Shown here piece by piece: positions 22,501 to 33,691 of a stretch of DNA of 64,000 nucleotides (position 1 is its first letter; each line of letters starts with the position of its first letter). The stretch is from Haematococcus lacustris (Eukaryota; Chlorophyta; Chlorophyceae; Chlamydomonadales; Haematococcaceae), in contig JASKMD010000028.1 of NCBI GenBank assembly GCA_030144725.1, positions 5,265,311 through 5,329,310 of the forward strand, in the 5' to 3' direction. Made by a program: the position numbers and the translations under genes. The notes beneath the pieces were generated by a model that saw only the letters and a list, made by a program, of their open reading frames with translations, had not been told where the DNA came from and did not search any database.

Positions 22501-24244
22501 CCTGCAGCGCTGCCTGCATCAGGCCCTGGCCTCCCTGCAGACAGGGCCAGCCTCCTGGGCCATGGGGGTCGCAGCCCGGCAGTCAGGGGGGCTGATCAGG
22601 GCAGCGCCGCCCTGGGCAGCTCGGGGGGGCCGGGCCTGCCTCCTGGACACCCAGCCTTAGATGGCCTGATCAGGCATCACAGTCTGGAGGGGGGCTACCG
22701 CACCTGGTGGGCACCACACTGCCCTCACACCCTGCAGCAGCAGCAGCAGCAGGGGGGAGGGCACACGCTGCAATGGGGGGGGCAGTTCACTCAGCAGCAG
22801 GAGCAGCAGTGGGGGCAGCAGCAGCGGCCTGGCACCTCCCCCTTGGAGCTGTTGCAGGCAGTGCACGAACACGCAGCCCAGCAGCAGCAGCAGGTGCCAC
22901 ACCACTTCATGTCGATGCCCCTGCGCCTGCTGCCCAGCACCACGCCCCTCCCTGGCACCAGCTGCCCACCCGCCCAGGTCTCAGCGGCCCTGTCCACCCC
23001 CCCCCCCCTCCCCCGCCCCCTCCTCCGCATTGTACCAGGTGCAGTGTGCAGCTTCAGGCAGCGAGGAGGCGCTGGCCTGGCTGCCTGACCCCCGGCAGGG
23101 GCCAGGGGAGGAGGGCTGCGGGGGCGCCCAGCCCAGGCTGCTGCAGCCGCCTCCCCGCCCCCCTGGGCCCGGCCCCTGCCCCCCCGGTGCCAGCAGCAGT
23201 GTGCGGGGCAGCAGGCACAGCACCCCTAGTGGAGCCAGTCCAGCCCCCCACCGCCCACTGACACCTGGTCAGGGTCAGTCAGGGTGGGCAGGCTGGGGGG
23301 CAGCAGGGGCAGGTCCAGCCTCAACGCCGCCCCGCCCTGACTCTGCTGTCCAGGATGGCCCAGGGGGGTGGGCAGGGCCAGGGGCCCCTCCAGGGGTGGG
23401 CCAGGCAGGGGACTCAGGGCCCCCTCCCCCCGGGCGGGACCCAGAGGCGCTGGCCCTGCTGCTGGCATGGTGTGTGGGGGAGGGAGGGCCAGCAGAGGTG
23501 CAGCGTCTGGCTCGCCTGCTGCAAGCCCTGCCCCCCCTCCCCCCGCCCCCCTCCCTGCCGCCACCCAACCCACAAGGGGGGCCCTTAACACTGGGGTGGC
23601 AGGGCATAGGGGCTGGGGGGGCTGAGATAGGGTGGGGGGGCATGCAAGGGGCGGTGGCTCGGCAGCCGGAGGGCAGTCAGGCGTGGTATGCTGGCGGCAG
23701 GGGCCGGGTAGGGCCTGGTGCCCCTGATGCTGCCGGGGGGGCGGGCCCTGCTGGGCACTTGGCTGCGCAGCACAGCCCATCCGGCCCCCCCTGCACAGCG
23801 CCCTACCCCATGGCACCAGGGCTGGCCCCCCTCCCCTTCTGCCCCACCCCCTCCTCTGACCCCTGGCTGGGTCCTGCCTGGCCTCTCACTCGCGGCAGCA
23901 GTGGCAGTCGGTGGGCAGGTGGGACCAGGACCCTCAGGCGGCAGCGCAGCCGCCCGGATTCCAACCCTGCACCTCCCTGCACCCGGCCACTCGCCCTGTC
24001 CCGTGCCAACAGCCGCCGCCACAGCTCCAAGAGGGTGACCCCAGGGTGTGAACCGGTGCAGCAGCTGGCAGTTGGGGGTGGGCAGCAGGGGCTGGGGCGA
24101 CAGCCAGGGGGTGGGGTAGGTGCGCTGCTGCCGCTGTGCTGCCGGCCCCCCGGGATGCAGCTGCTGCTGTGTGCCGCCTGCCTGACAGCCGTTGTGGAGG
24201 CGGTGGCGCTGCTGGCGCTGGCGACCCTGCTGCTGCTGCGCTGA
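19588..24244 (+). CDS. Very large disordered protein with C-terminal membrane segment
   Basis: A first exon probably runs 19588-19850 (ATG, basic N-terminal region, donor CAG/GTAAGG). From about 19885-20050 one frame stays open to 23088, then coding continues in another frame (23030-24244). The shift near 23040-23090 implies an intron or indel I could not place. The product would exceed 1300 aa, rich in Pro, Ala, Gly, Gln and Ser, with Gln runs. It ends PPGMQLLLCAACLTAVVEAV then LLALATLLLLR, a hydrophobic C-terminal anchor. No catalytic domain is recognised. The long open frame in GC-rich DNA alone is weak evidence; the first-exon donor and membrane tail raise it. Confidence 0.5.
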
Positions 24245-25174
24245 CGCAGGCGCTGCTGACCTGGCGCACAGGGGGCTGGTTGGAGGCGTGGTGGTAGCAG
24301 GCCGCGCCCCCTGCATGCGGAAACTCCTCCCCTGATGCACGCTAGTGACCCACCGGGGTAGTCTCCTTCTCCTTCTCCTACTCTGCTGCTTCCAGTCTTC
24401 TTGTCTTCATCAGGCAGGCAGCAGTAGGGGTAGCCTCCCGTGGCCCACCCCCAGGGTGACTTGCTAGGGTAGTTCAAAAGGGTAGTTGGAGGGTAGTTGA
24501 AAGGAGAAGTTGGAAGGGTAGTTGAAAGGGGAAGTCGGAAGGGTGGTAAGGAGAGACACGAAGATGGGTCTTGGGGCAGGGGAGCAGGGGGAGGCTGGGG
24601 TGGGGCCTTGGGGCGGGTAGTCTCGTAGCCTTCTGCCTTGTCTTTCATTCTTCGGCACAGGGGTAGTCCTCCTACTTTCTACTCCTTCTTTCTTTGTAGG
24701 AGCTGTGCCCGCTGTGGGCTGTACAATGCAATAGCGTAAGGGGTGGGGTCTTCGACCAGCCTTCTTACCTTCGTCTAGGTCTTCATTTCTTCTTTTCTCG
24801 AGCTGGTCGCCTCTGCAAGCAGGGGCAATAAGGAGGGGTAGGGGGTCAGGACACGGGGTGGGGGCGGGAGGGGAGGGGGGCCAGGGGGAGGGGGCTGAGG
24901 GATGGCTTCCTCTGGGTTGCTTGGACTGGCATTGCATATCCTGCGTTCAGCCTAAACCTGCCTGCATACAACAGCTGCACGACAGCATTCATCGTGTGCC
25001 ATCCCGGTTCGCACACATCCTGGTGCAGGCCTGCCACATGCCTCGAAGTGCAATAATGTCACTAGTCCGTGATGCAATTGTACATGTGATTGTTGTAGTT
25101 CTTGCATCAGTGTGGAGCGACCATCATGCTTGCCTTAGCTTTAACGCATGACGAACTTATCCTATATTCGTGTA
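24245..25174. other. Intergenic with short GTAGTTGAAAG minisatellite
   Basis: No supported gene. At 24460-24550 units built on GGGTAGTTGAAAG are tandemly repeated. GC falls sharply after 24950, marking the start of the transposon-rich block. Confidence 0.5.
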
Positions 25175-26830
25175 GGACTAGTACGCTTAATTAGCACCCG
25201 TCCTGGTACGCTACTAGCCAATGTGTGGTAAAGTGCTGAACATTGTGTAGTGTAGACGTACGCGCATTGCATGGCGCCTTGAATTGCTGTAGATTGTAAT
25301 ACTGCTGACTATCTTGTGATTAGTTATGCGCTCCACCTCCGTTGTGTGGAAATTGATAACTGCGCTATCCCTGCGTCTGAATAGCGCGTCATGCGTGAAA
25401 TTTGTGCACCATTTGAGCACATTACTCTTTCCTGACTTAGAACGGAGTTGTCGCATAGCAAGCAGTGCATAGAAGCAGCCGGATTAGTCACCTGTGGTTC
25501 ACCTCAGCGTGCAGCCCACAAGACTCCACCTGCACCCTCGTGAGTACTTTGTGTTGCATTCACGCAGCTTGTGAATCCGCCACTGCCAAATGTCAGTGTG
25601 CATCGCCATCTCACAGGTGCTGAGCGCACATGTCCCAATGCCTTGCCCCTGACGTCTCTGCACACAGGTTCCTCTGCTACTGCTGAGCTTAGCGAAACGA
25701 TGGCCTACAACCTGTACCAGGTGCAGATGGCAAAGGCCTGGGTTGAGGTACGTCCCTACGCGTTGCGAGCTGTGCTGTCACCATCGTCGCGAGCCAGGTT
25801 GCCAGCCTTCATCCGCATGACCGTGCTCGTAGCGTATCGACAAGGAGAATGCAGTCGCTGAGAAGTTCTGGACTCAGCAAGCAATACACAACGCACATGC
25901 ACCAGGAGCGAGTTACACACACAGGCATCATGAGCCCTCGGTGGCTGGCTCCCACACCACATCAGCCGCCCCCACCGGGTACACCTCGAAGACATCAGTG
26001 AGTGCCCATCAGCCAGGTTGCACTTTGCATTCACCTCCCTGCCCACCTGGCTGCCCTGCAAGTGGTTGTGAGTGCAGTTCTTGAAAACAAGGCTAGAGAA
26101 GCTTGAGGCAGAGCTGGACATGGAGCGTGAGCAGCGCAAGCGGGTGCGAAGTGGCAGCATAACCATTAGCATCATGCACCCAGTGCCTGTCACCCGCACC
26201 CCGCCACAAACCTGTACTTTCCACTGGTTGCAGGTGGAGACAGACCTTGCCATGATCAAAACAGGGATCCAGGCATCCAAGCCAGGGTCACCATATGGAC
26301 ATTGACTCATTTGTCAGCAGGCAGATGACCTTGGTACTAAACCCTTGGACCTTGGTAACTAAACCCTTGGACCTTGGAAACCATCGTGGCGTAGCGCATA
26401 TGCTACCCTGAGGCACCTATTGCAGGTGTCAGTTCAGCTGCTGACACAGTGGGTTTATATTGGACAGCGTGGGGTAGGCAGCAGGTTTGATAGGCAGGCA
26501 CAACAGCAGGTTTGCAGTTGCTGAAGTGAGTAGGTCAGTAGGGTTGAAACTGAACATTGTGTTCTTGTGTGCTGGGACGGCGGTGGCCGCAGCAAGCACA
26601 GGATGGTAGGGGTTGCTTAGTCAACATGTGTGGCATGCAAGGCCGATGATTTGGAGCACGTGCTCAGAGTCTGCACGGCTAGAGAAGACACGGGGTGTGA
26701 GGATGATGTGGGAGCTGGTGCCATTGCGGGGAAGGCAGAGAAGCAGAGGTGTCTTTTTTCCTGTCCTGTTCCCTTCTCGACACCCAGCATCACTGTTACT
26801 ACGGTTGCAGGAGTACCGGTAGGTAGGTGC
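25175..26830 (+). mobile_element. Unrecognised transposon, short copy
   Basis: 25175-25280 matches 35676-35780, and 25415-26560 matches 38815-39955; weaker similarity runs on to about 26710 (40120). The middle of the long copy, including the SAP-like gene, is absent here, so this is an internal deletion derivative or the long copy carries an insertion. It carries a four-exon gene (25668-26305). Termini were not resolved; no terminal inverted repeat was found. Confidence 0.65.
25668..26305 (+). CDS. Transposon-encoded protein with coiled coil (3' exons)
   Basis: Four exons join in phase: 25668-25747 (SSATAELSETMAYNLYQVQM...), 25833-25997 (RIDKENAVAEKFWTQQ...), 26078-26143 (FLKTRLEKLEAELDMEREQR, a coiled coil) and 26234-26305 (VETDLAMIKTGIQASKPGSP..., TGA). 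The same exons with the same borders are intact at 39052-39719. Conservation of frame in both copies argues it is a real gene of the element. 5' exons are not identified and no family is recognised. Confidence 0.5.
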
Positions 26831-26984
26831 TGTTGAAGCTGGGCCTCCCGCTCATGTTCTGGCACCACCTGCTTGTGTCGTGATGATGATGGCTTAGTTG
26901 AGCTGCTTGAACGGCATATGTTGTCGAGAGGCCTGCCAGTCAGGTGTCCCCAACATTCAAAAAATGGCTGGAAATGATAGGAAA

Positions 26985-27090
26985 CCGACCCCTGGTAATC
27001 AAAACGACGCCGCGTCTCAGCCACGTGGTTTATATTTAGGTTTCGCACATCCCTGGATAGAGGACTCTGTCAGCTATGCGGTGCAGCTTG
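26985..27090. repeat. Dispersed repeat shared with 14060-14170
   Basis: Second copy of the ~110 bp repeat described at 14060. Followed by a GCCGCGACCGAC duplication at 27180-27205. Confidence 0.6.
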
Positions 27091-27229
27091 TAACATTAAA
27101 TACTGTGCACTGTGCTGAGTGCTATGGCGGCTCGAATCTTGACATTCAAATTCATGCCAGTTTTGCTCATGCGAGCCTCGCCGCGACCGACCGCCGCGAC
27201 CGACGTGGCCCAGTAGCCTCTGCAAACAG

Positions 27230-27649
27230 TCAGGGACAGTCGCCGCAGTCAAAACAATGCACATGGCACGCAAAACCGATGTAACGACGCCCCTCCACCC
27301 ATGCTCGGAAGTATACAACGCTGGTGCATTGCTTGACCGCTTCGTGAGTAGTACCTACTACCTGGCCACTCTGTAAGGCCACACAAGGTGTGTAGGCCAT
27401 TGCTACGTTACCTTGCTCGACTTGTTGGGTCCGGTCCCTCCCGCCCGCCCTCCGCTTGCGTGTCGAGCTGGTGTCCAACTGTAGCAACTGAGCCTCGGTC
27501 ATCAGCAGCTCATTCTCTGCCTGCACCTCCTGGGCAATGTCGTTAGCCCTCCTTGCTGTAGCTTTTAGGCCATTAGGACTGTGCAGGTGAGCAGCCCTTG
27601 GTGACTTTACAAGTGCTGCAAGATGAGCACGCTGCCGGCTGGGACTCAT
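27230..27649 (-). CDS. Uncharacterised 139-aa protein
   Basis: ATG at 27649, stop at 27230. The protein has a polar coiled-coil-like stretch (NDIAQEVQAENELLMTEAQL), a basic cluster (RKRRAGGRDR), and ends with CHVHCFDCGDCP, a Cys/His-rich tail. The composition is not the Pro/Ala-rich type seen in spurious frames. It lies in a transposon-rich block and may be part of an element. No family recognised; there may be additional exons. Confidence 0.4.
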   Translation of the reverse strand: MSPSRQRAHLAALVKSPRAAHLHSPNGLKATARRANDIAQEVQAENELLMTEAQLLQLDTSSTRKRRAGGRDRTQQVEQGNVAMAYTPCVALQSGQVVGTTHEAVKQCTSVVYFRAWVEGRRYIGFACHVHCFDCGDCP

Positions 27650-27687
27650 GGGTTTGCGTCTTGCAATGACTTGCTAGGGCCAGGGGG

Positions 27688-27960
27688 CGACATTGATAGG
27701 GGCTGGGAGGGGGTGGGAAGGGGTGGGCATGGGTGGGAGGGGGTGGGAGGGGGTGGCGGGGGTGGGAGGGGCTGGGAAGGGGTGGGAAGGGGTGGGAGGG
27801 GGTGGGAAGGGTTGGCGGGGCAGTGAGGGGGCAGTGCGGGGGCGGGAGGGGGTGGGAGGCTTCTGCGGGGCCTGGGAGGTGGTGGGGGTGGTGGGGCTGC
27901 AAGGGGGTGGTGGGGCTGCAAGGGGGTGCGAGGTCCAGGCGGTCGGAGTAGGCTAGTCAA
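27688..27960. repeat. GGGTGGGA(A/G)GGG-type minisatellite
   Basis: Imperfect G-rich units on the plus strand, interrupted at intervals by GCTGGGA and GTTGG. Confidence 0.85.
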
Positions 27961-28728
27961 TTCTGCAAGGCAGAGTCGGGTCACGCCAAAGGGTGAGGAG
28001 GCGGGCCTGGTTGATGGATTGCCGTGCTTTCTATTCCAGCAGCTGTGTCGTAGAGTTACGAACAGAGTAATGACTCGAAATTCTAATAACTCAGAGTGGT
28101 CAGCTCACAACATGCCGATTTGTGCAAGGGGGTCCCTTTTTCTGTGTGGCTGGCTAGAGAAACCTATATCCATTCGCACCTCGCTGCAATGTCGAGTCAT
28201 TACTAGCCCCACGATGGCCCTCCAACACCGCCTGCACCAACAAAAGGCTCGCGGAGCGAGCCTGGCGGGCTGTGCTGTGATTGTACTTCCGGCTGGATGC
28301 CAGGCGGAGTTCGCTCATTGGTGCCATTACTCACCACTAGAACAATCGGTTGTGAGCAGCTGAGGTGTGTCCGTGCTCGCTTGCGCCGGCACGGACTCTG
28401 ATGCAAGGATTAACGCGCCGCTTGCCAGTAGATGCGGAGTTATTCGCAGGTGCCAATGCAACAAACGCTACCGAAATCGGTGCACTTCGTAGCGAGTACT
28501 TGCATGAAGATTACCAACCCCATGTTGGGGACTCCTGACTGCCAGTTCCCAATGATGCATGGTGGCCTACACCAATGGCAGCCGGATAAACGGTGGCAAC
28601 GTGGCTATAATTCGGTGGATGGAAAGCGACTACTCTTTTCCCACATGTTCCCCTTACCTTGCTAGAACAACATGGCGTGCCCCTGACTACTTGCATTAGT
28701 TTATCTTGGCTCCATCGACGTCGGTATA
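27961..28728. other. Intergenic, low coding potential
   Basis: Lower GC; small open frames on both strands without splice support. Confidence 0.35.
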
Positions 28729-29979
28729 ATGGCTGATGTGATGGCGCCCTCTGAAGGACCAGCAGCGGCAGCCCAAGTCCCGGCAGCCGTCCTGGGTGAC
28801 TTTAGGTGTGCCTGTCGCGCACGCTTTCCTGCGCGAGCCATATTGTATGGCAACGATTGCTGGTCAAATATCCAGCAAGTTTTGGCATGGCTCCTGCGTG
28901 CAGAATTAAGCTGCAGTTTGTACAGCGCCTCTTAGCATCTGCCCAAACAGTAGAGCAGTACGTAGCTGCCGCGGAGTGTGCGTCACGCTTGGCTGACTCC
29001 GTGTCAAGTGCAGCCCAGGTGCGTGCCATCAACCCTGAACCTGCAGGGCGCAAGAGGAGGCAGGGTACTCCTAGGCACAAAGTGCAGCTGGAGAAAGGCG
29101 GCACCTGCTGAGTGCAGGGCAAGGTCAGCCAGCCAGCAGCACGGCCAGCAATCAACACCCGTGCGACACAGTGCACCCTGACGCTGCATGGCCTGCCTGT
29201 CGCCCCAACGTGGGACTGGATGAAGTAGGTGCGCCCCCACACCCTGCCAAATGCCCATAGCACCAGCCTGATTGCTTGCCTGCTGCAATTGCCTGTCTAC
29301 CTAAGCTTCAGCTACACAACACCCCGCACCCTGACACATTAATGCAGGTGCCGTAACTGGTTGAGGAACGACCTTAAGCTGAGGGTGGCGCATGTGGAGA
29401 AATGGCCCGAGGCGCCCTGGGCTCTGGTGCGCTTTGTCAGCCCGGAAGACACCCAGACAGCCAGGCGGAGCCTGCAGGCAGCCAGCCTACCCCAGGGATG
29501 CGACCCAGCTGGGATCACACTGGAGGTGCGCTGCCTGCACCAGGCTGTGCACTGCTGGCAATGACCTGGCCTTGTGGGACAGCTGGGGTGCGTCATGGGT
29601 AGGCTGTGACTGGCCGCACAAAATGGATAGAATGGAGTCTTCTAATGTATTAGAACTGTGAACATCTGAGCCATAGAAGATAACCATAAACACCTGACAT
29701 CACTTAAGCCAAACAATATCATATGTTTATACCTTAGTAATGGGGCTGGTGCATGGGTATGGAAGGGGGGTGCTGGTGCGAGAGTGGTGTGACACACCCA
29801 TACCCCGTGAGGCTGCCGGTGGCGCCTGGCTGGTGCGCAGGAAGGTGAGCCCGCAGCCATAGCGGAGGCCAGAGCAGCCAAGCAAGCTGCAAGTGGCAAG
29901 TTGGGAAGGAAGCGCAAGAGCGATACTGAGCAGCAGCCTGACGCAGACCCGCAGCAGCAGAAGCCCCGACAAGAGTAGG
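28729..29979 (+). CDS. Possible multi-exon gene of unknown function
   Basis: ATG 28729 opens MADVMAPSEGPAAAAQVPAA with donor TTTAG/GTGTGC. A coding-like segment ending at donor CAG/GTGCGT near 29020 reads KLQFVQRLLASAQTVEQYVA. A third near 29347-29563 reads LKLRVAHVEKWPEAPWALVR. A last near 29850-29979 reads SGKLGRKRKSDTEQQPDADP and a stop, a basic nuclear-signal-like tail. I could not join them in one consistent phase. It is probably a transposon gene or a decayed copy. Confidence 0.3.
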
Positions 29980-31386
29980 GGGCAGGTGGTGCAGCTACCT
30001 CACCCCTCATTACTATGATGCTGAAGATGCTGATGATGACCCTCATTGGCATGGGCGTCGTAAAGCGTATGTCTCAGGCAGCACGCTGAGCTGGCAACCG
30101 CAGGGTCGAGGATGTGCTTTGGGGACAGAATAAAGCACGCTTGCACACCCCTGCTGAGTATTGCTTGGTGTTTTGCTGTTCAGCACAGCAGCAGAGCCGT
30201 GCAGGGTGGTGTGAGGCAGTAGGTCGTCGCACCTTCGTTCATGGTGGTTGGTGCTCTCAGTGCATCAGCTCCATCCAACTGCCTGACAACCCTGCCGAGT
30301 CTTGTCCTATGGCTTCACACGTTTGACACGGCGCTGAGCGGGAAGCAGTGTCTCAAGAGCCTGTCTTGCTGTCAGACCCTCCCAACTCTGATAAAACCTT
30401 TTACACAACCATGTCATGGACATTCCGGCGCCGGGAAGTGTGCGATTGGCGTAACACCGTGCGGCATGCGATGAAGGCTTAGTCTGCTATACGCCCGTAA
30501 TGCCAGGAACCCCGTAAACGAAAAAAGTGCGCCCACCAATCAGCCGGTCGCTCTCACGACATCGCGCAGCGCAAGTGCATTGTGGAGGGGCTTCGCAATG
30601 ACGTGGTGGTCTCCTGACGCTGTAAGGGCAAGTACAGCCGGCGGTACAAATTTTTCCCGGCTGAATAAACCCGACGTTGTTTCCTTTGCGTAGGCGCGCT
30701 CCTAGTCCTCTTTCTGCGGGGTCAAAGGTCCCAAATGGTCCTTCAGCTCATAATTTCTTCTCAGCTCGGGGTAAGGACGGACATATGTTGCCAGTACAGC
30801 TTGCTTTGTTGTTTGTAAACCCTAGGTTGTATGAAGCAGAATGACCAGCCCTTGCTGCCGCTGTCAATGTAGAGAATGCTGATGTTACCAAAAAGTTATT
30901 TAACTCGTGCATAGCTACCCCCCAACACCATGGTTGACTGTTGTTGCAGGAGCCCTCTTACCCAATCTCAGCTGCCACCACCACCACCACTACCACCACT
31001 TCCTAGCCTACCACCACCACCCAGCCCAGCCCAGCCTTCCTACTTCTCCCCTCCCCCTCCCCTCCCCTCTGATAGTGCAGCCCTCTCCCTACCCAGCAGC
31101 CAAGATCAAGCCCCCTCACCCTTCACCAACCTGCTGGTAAGTTACTTGGATGCAACATCGCTTGGCCCTACCCTGCCATGCACCATGCACCATATCCAGC
31201 GCCATATCCAGCACCATATCCTCCCAACACCATATCCAGCACCATAACCACCACCATATCCTGCCAACACCATTGTTGGCAATTGTTGCAGGAGCCCGCT
31301 TACCAAATCTCAGCCACCACCACCATCGCCACCACCTCCTAGCCTCTCTCCACCTACCCCCCCCTCTCACTTCAGCCAGCCACCCT
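29980..31386. other. Intergenic / 5' part of hAT-like element with duplicated segment
   Basis: 30925-31020 and 31262-31360 are similar, each with TTGTTGCAG/GAGCCC followed by (CCA)n-rich sequence, as if an exon had been duplicated. Otherwise no gene assigned. Confidence 0.45.
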
Positions 31387-33691
31387 ATGGGTGCTCTCAG
31401 CAAACGCGCCAAGGCCAGCAGGGCTAATGGGGCTCAAGGGCAGTTGCAGCAGCAGCTACATGCAGCAACGGCCCAGCAGCAACAAATACTCATGTCAGCA
31501 GCTGCTGCCACACAGGCAGAACTTGAAGAGGCCAGATCCCAGCTTCTCTCATGCCAAGATGTCAACATGCGCACCGCCACCGACCTGCAAATGTGCCAAG
31601 AGCAATTGCACCAGTCCCAGCAAGCGCTGCAGCAGTCTGAGAATGAAGTGCTAGCCGTGCAAGTGTCTTTGCACCGCAGCGAAGCAGAATCTGCAGCTGC
31701 AAAAGAAGAGCTGGCAGCATGCATGAGTAAGGTCAGAAGTATGGGGATCCAGCTGGCAGCCATGCGGGCCCAGCTAGCAACAGCGAAGAGGGCCATGCCC
31801 AAGGACGTGCGTGACAAAATGTCCTGGCTGCAACGCAATGAGGTGTCACTCTACACCTTGAAGCGCTGGCATGCCATGTGGGGTGCACCGCCATGCACAC
31901 AAGCAGCCAGCCCAGCAACAGCCTTGAAGGTCCCCCCCCCCCCCCTGCCACAAGGAGCGTGATACTGCGACGGGAGCCTACACTGCAGCCTATGCATGCA
32001 GCAATGCGGCGCTGTTGACTTTGCCCAACGTGTCATGCCAGCAGCTTGGCCCCCTGCGCACAGCTGTGGCGGCTGCAGAGTTCCCTGATGCCCCACCTCA
32101 ACCTCAAGCTGGGCCTTCCACAGTACGTCGCCACCAGCTGATGCTCACTTGCGACATCCAACGCACATTCGAGGGTGAGTACCATGGGATGTTGCCATGT
32201 GGTGTTATCATGTTCCATAGTGTAACCTTGCTGTTGTTCAATCTTGTTCATATCATACTCCATTCATGGTGTTCCATTGTGTTAAATTTGAGGTGGAGTT
32301 GAGCTGACTTGTGTGTGTATGTGTGTGCGCATGCGCAGGCCTATTGAGACAAGCGCCAGCAATCCATATCCAGATGGATGGTTGCACCATCACCAGTGGC
32401 AAAGTGGTGTTGTATTGTGCAAGTGCAGCCATCCCTGCTGCTGGCCCCCGCCTGCCCACCTTGGCTGCTGACCCCCCTACGCCCGCCCAGATCCTAGCAC
32501 ATGGCCAAGAGCCGTCCAGGATCTTGTGTCGAGTGATTGCTATCCGCAAGTGCCTCGACAGCACCGCTGCAGCACAAGCCCAAGACTTGGAGCAGCTACT
32601 CACAGAGGCCAACCTGTGGGGATTGCTTGCCAGTGTCACAGTGGACAGTGCCGCAAGCAATGTGGGGAGGACGGGTGGGCTCGTCGCCCTCGTCAACATT
32701 TCTCGCCGACGCCAGGGTTTAGCCCCCATCATGTTCTGGCCTTGCCTCAGCCATCTCTACCACAATGTTTTGCACCAAGGCCTGACAGCATGGGGCAAGG
32801 CAGAGGACCGTGGGCGGCAAGGGTTGTCTGCGGAGGTCGCCTTCGGCATTGAGCGGCTTTGCAGCCTCATCATGGGGCATTGGGATGGACTGCCAAACAT
32901 GGGGGTGTGGCACAAGCCTAGCTTCCCTACCCTTACCCGGTGGGGCAGCTTCGTGACAGCTTGCGTGTCCCTCACCCGTGTGCTCGGGCCCGTCGCCAAG
33001 GCCGTGGCTATCATTATGGAAGAGCGCGGAGCTTTGGCACCGGACTGGGCAGCCGAGCTGAGTGGTTTGTTGCTTAACACCACATTCACCTTGGCTGCTG
33101 ACACGACTCTTCATGCACTTGGTGCACTTCTTTGGGGCAGCGCCAACGTCCAATGCGCATGTGGAGTCAGCCCTCCAACACGCCAAGCATGGACATGGCA
33201 GCAAGCAAGGGCTGGCAGCATTGCTAGGCACTGTCATTGCCAAGACTGACCCTGCATCATTCCGTACCATGGACGCCGTGGACCTCCAGTTACGGATGAA
33301 GGCCCTCCGGAAGGAACAACGTGACATGGAGCGTGCATCCGCCGCCAAGACAGCAGTGGCACGAGCAGCACGCAAGGCGGTCATGGAGTCTTGCATGGTG
33401 GGGGGCAACAAGCAGCTGGTGCTCAACATTGGCACCGTCGCTAGCCTCGGCCAATTGAGAGCAGCTAGCAGCAGGCATCCTCGAGGAGCTGACTACAGTG
33501 CAACCACACTTGAAGAAGCTGCGGCCTTCACTTTGGCACAGTTGTGGGGCTACATCAACTTCTACAAGATCCCACCCAAGCACCGACCAGCCCAAAAGAC
33601 ATTGTTGCATAATCTTCGACGCTTTGTGAAGCAGCACATTGAGCAGCGTACCAAAGCAGCTCTTTCCTCAGGCCCAGGGGGTGTTGCCTAA
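31387..33691 (+). CDS. hAT-like DNA transposase, apparently frameshifted
   Basis: ATG 31387 starts a basic then coiled-coil region (residues ~10-140, Gln/Ala/Glu-rich). Coding continues in another frame after a C run at 31937-31946 (CHKERDTATGAYTAAY...) to a donor at 32174. The next exon starts at 32339 in matching phase: HIQMDGCTITSGKVV (first Asp), ASVTVDSAASNVG (second Asp), FWPCLSHLYHNVL and FPTLTRWGSFVTACVSL (TRWxS, as in hAT proteins). A second shift near 33090-33130 moves the reading to the frame ending TAA 33691. The pattern of D-x-G, D-x3-N, C-x2-H-x2-N and TRWxS is that of an RNase H-fold hAT-type transposase. Both shifts could be indels in the sequence or real decay. Confidence 0.55.
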
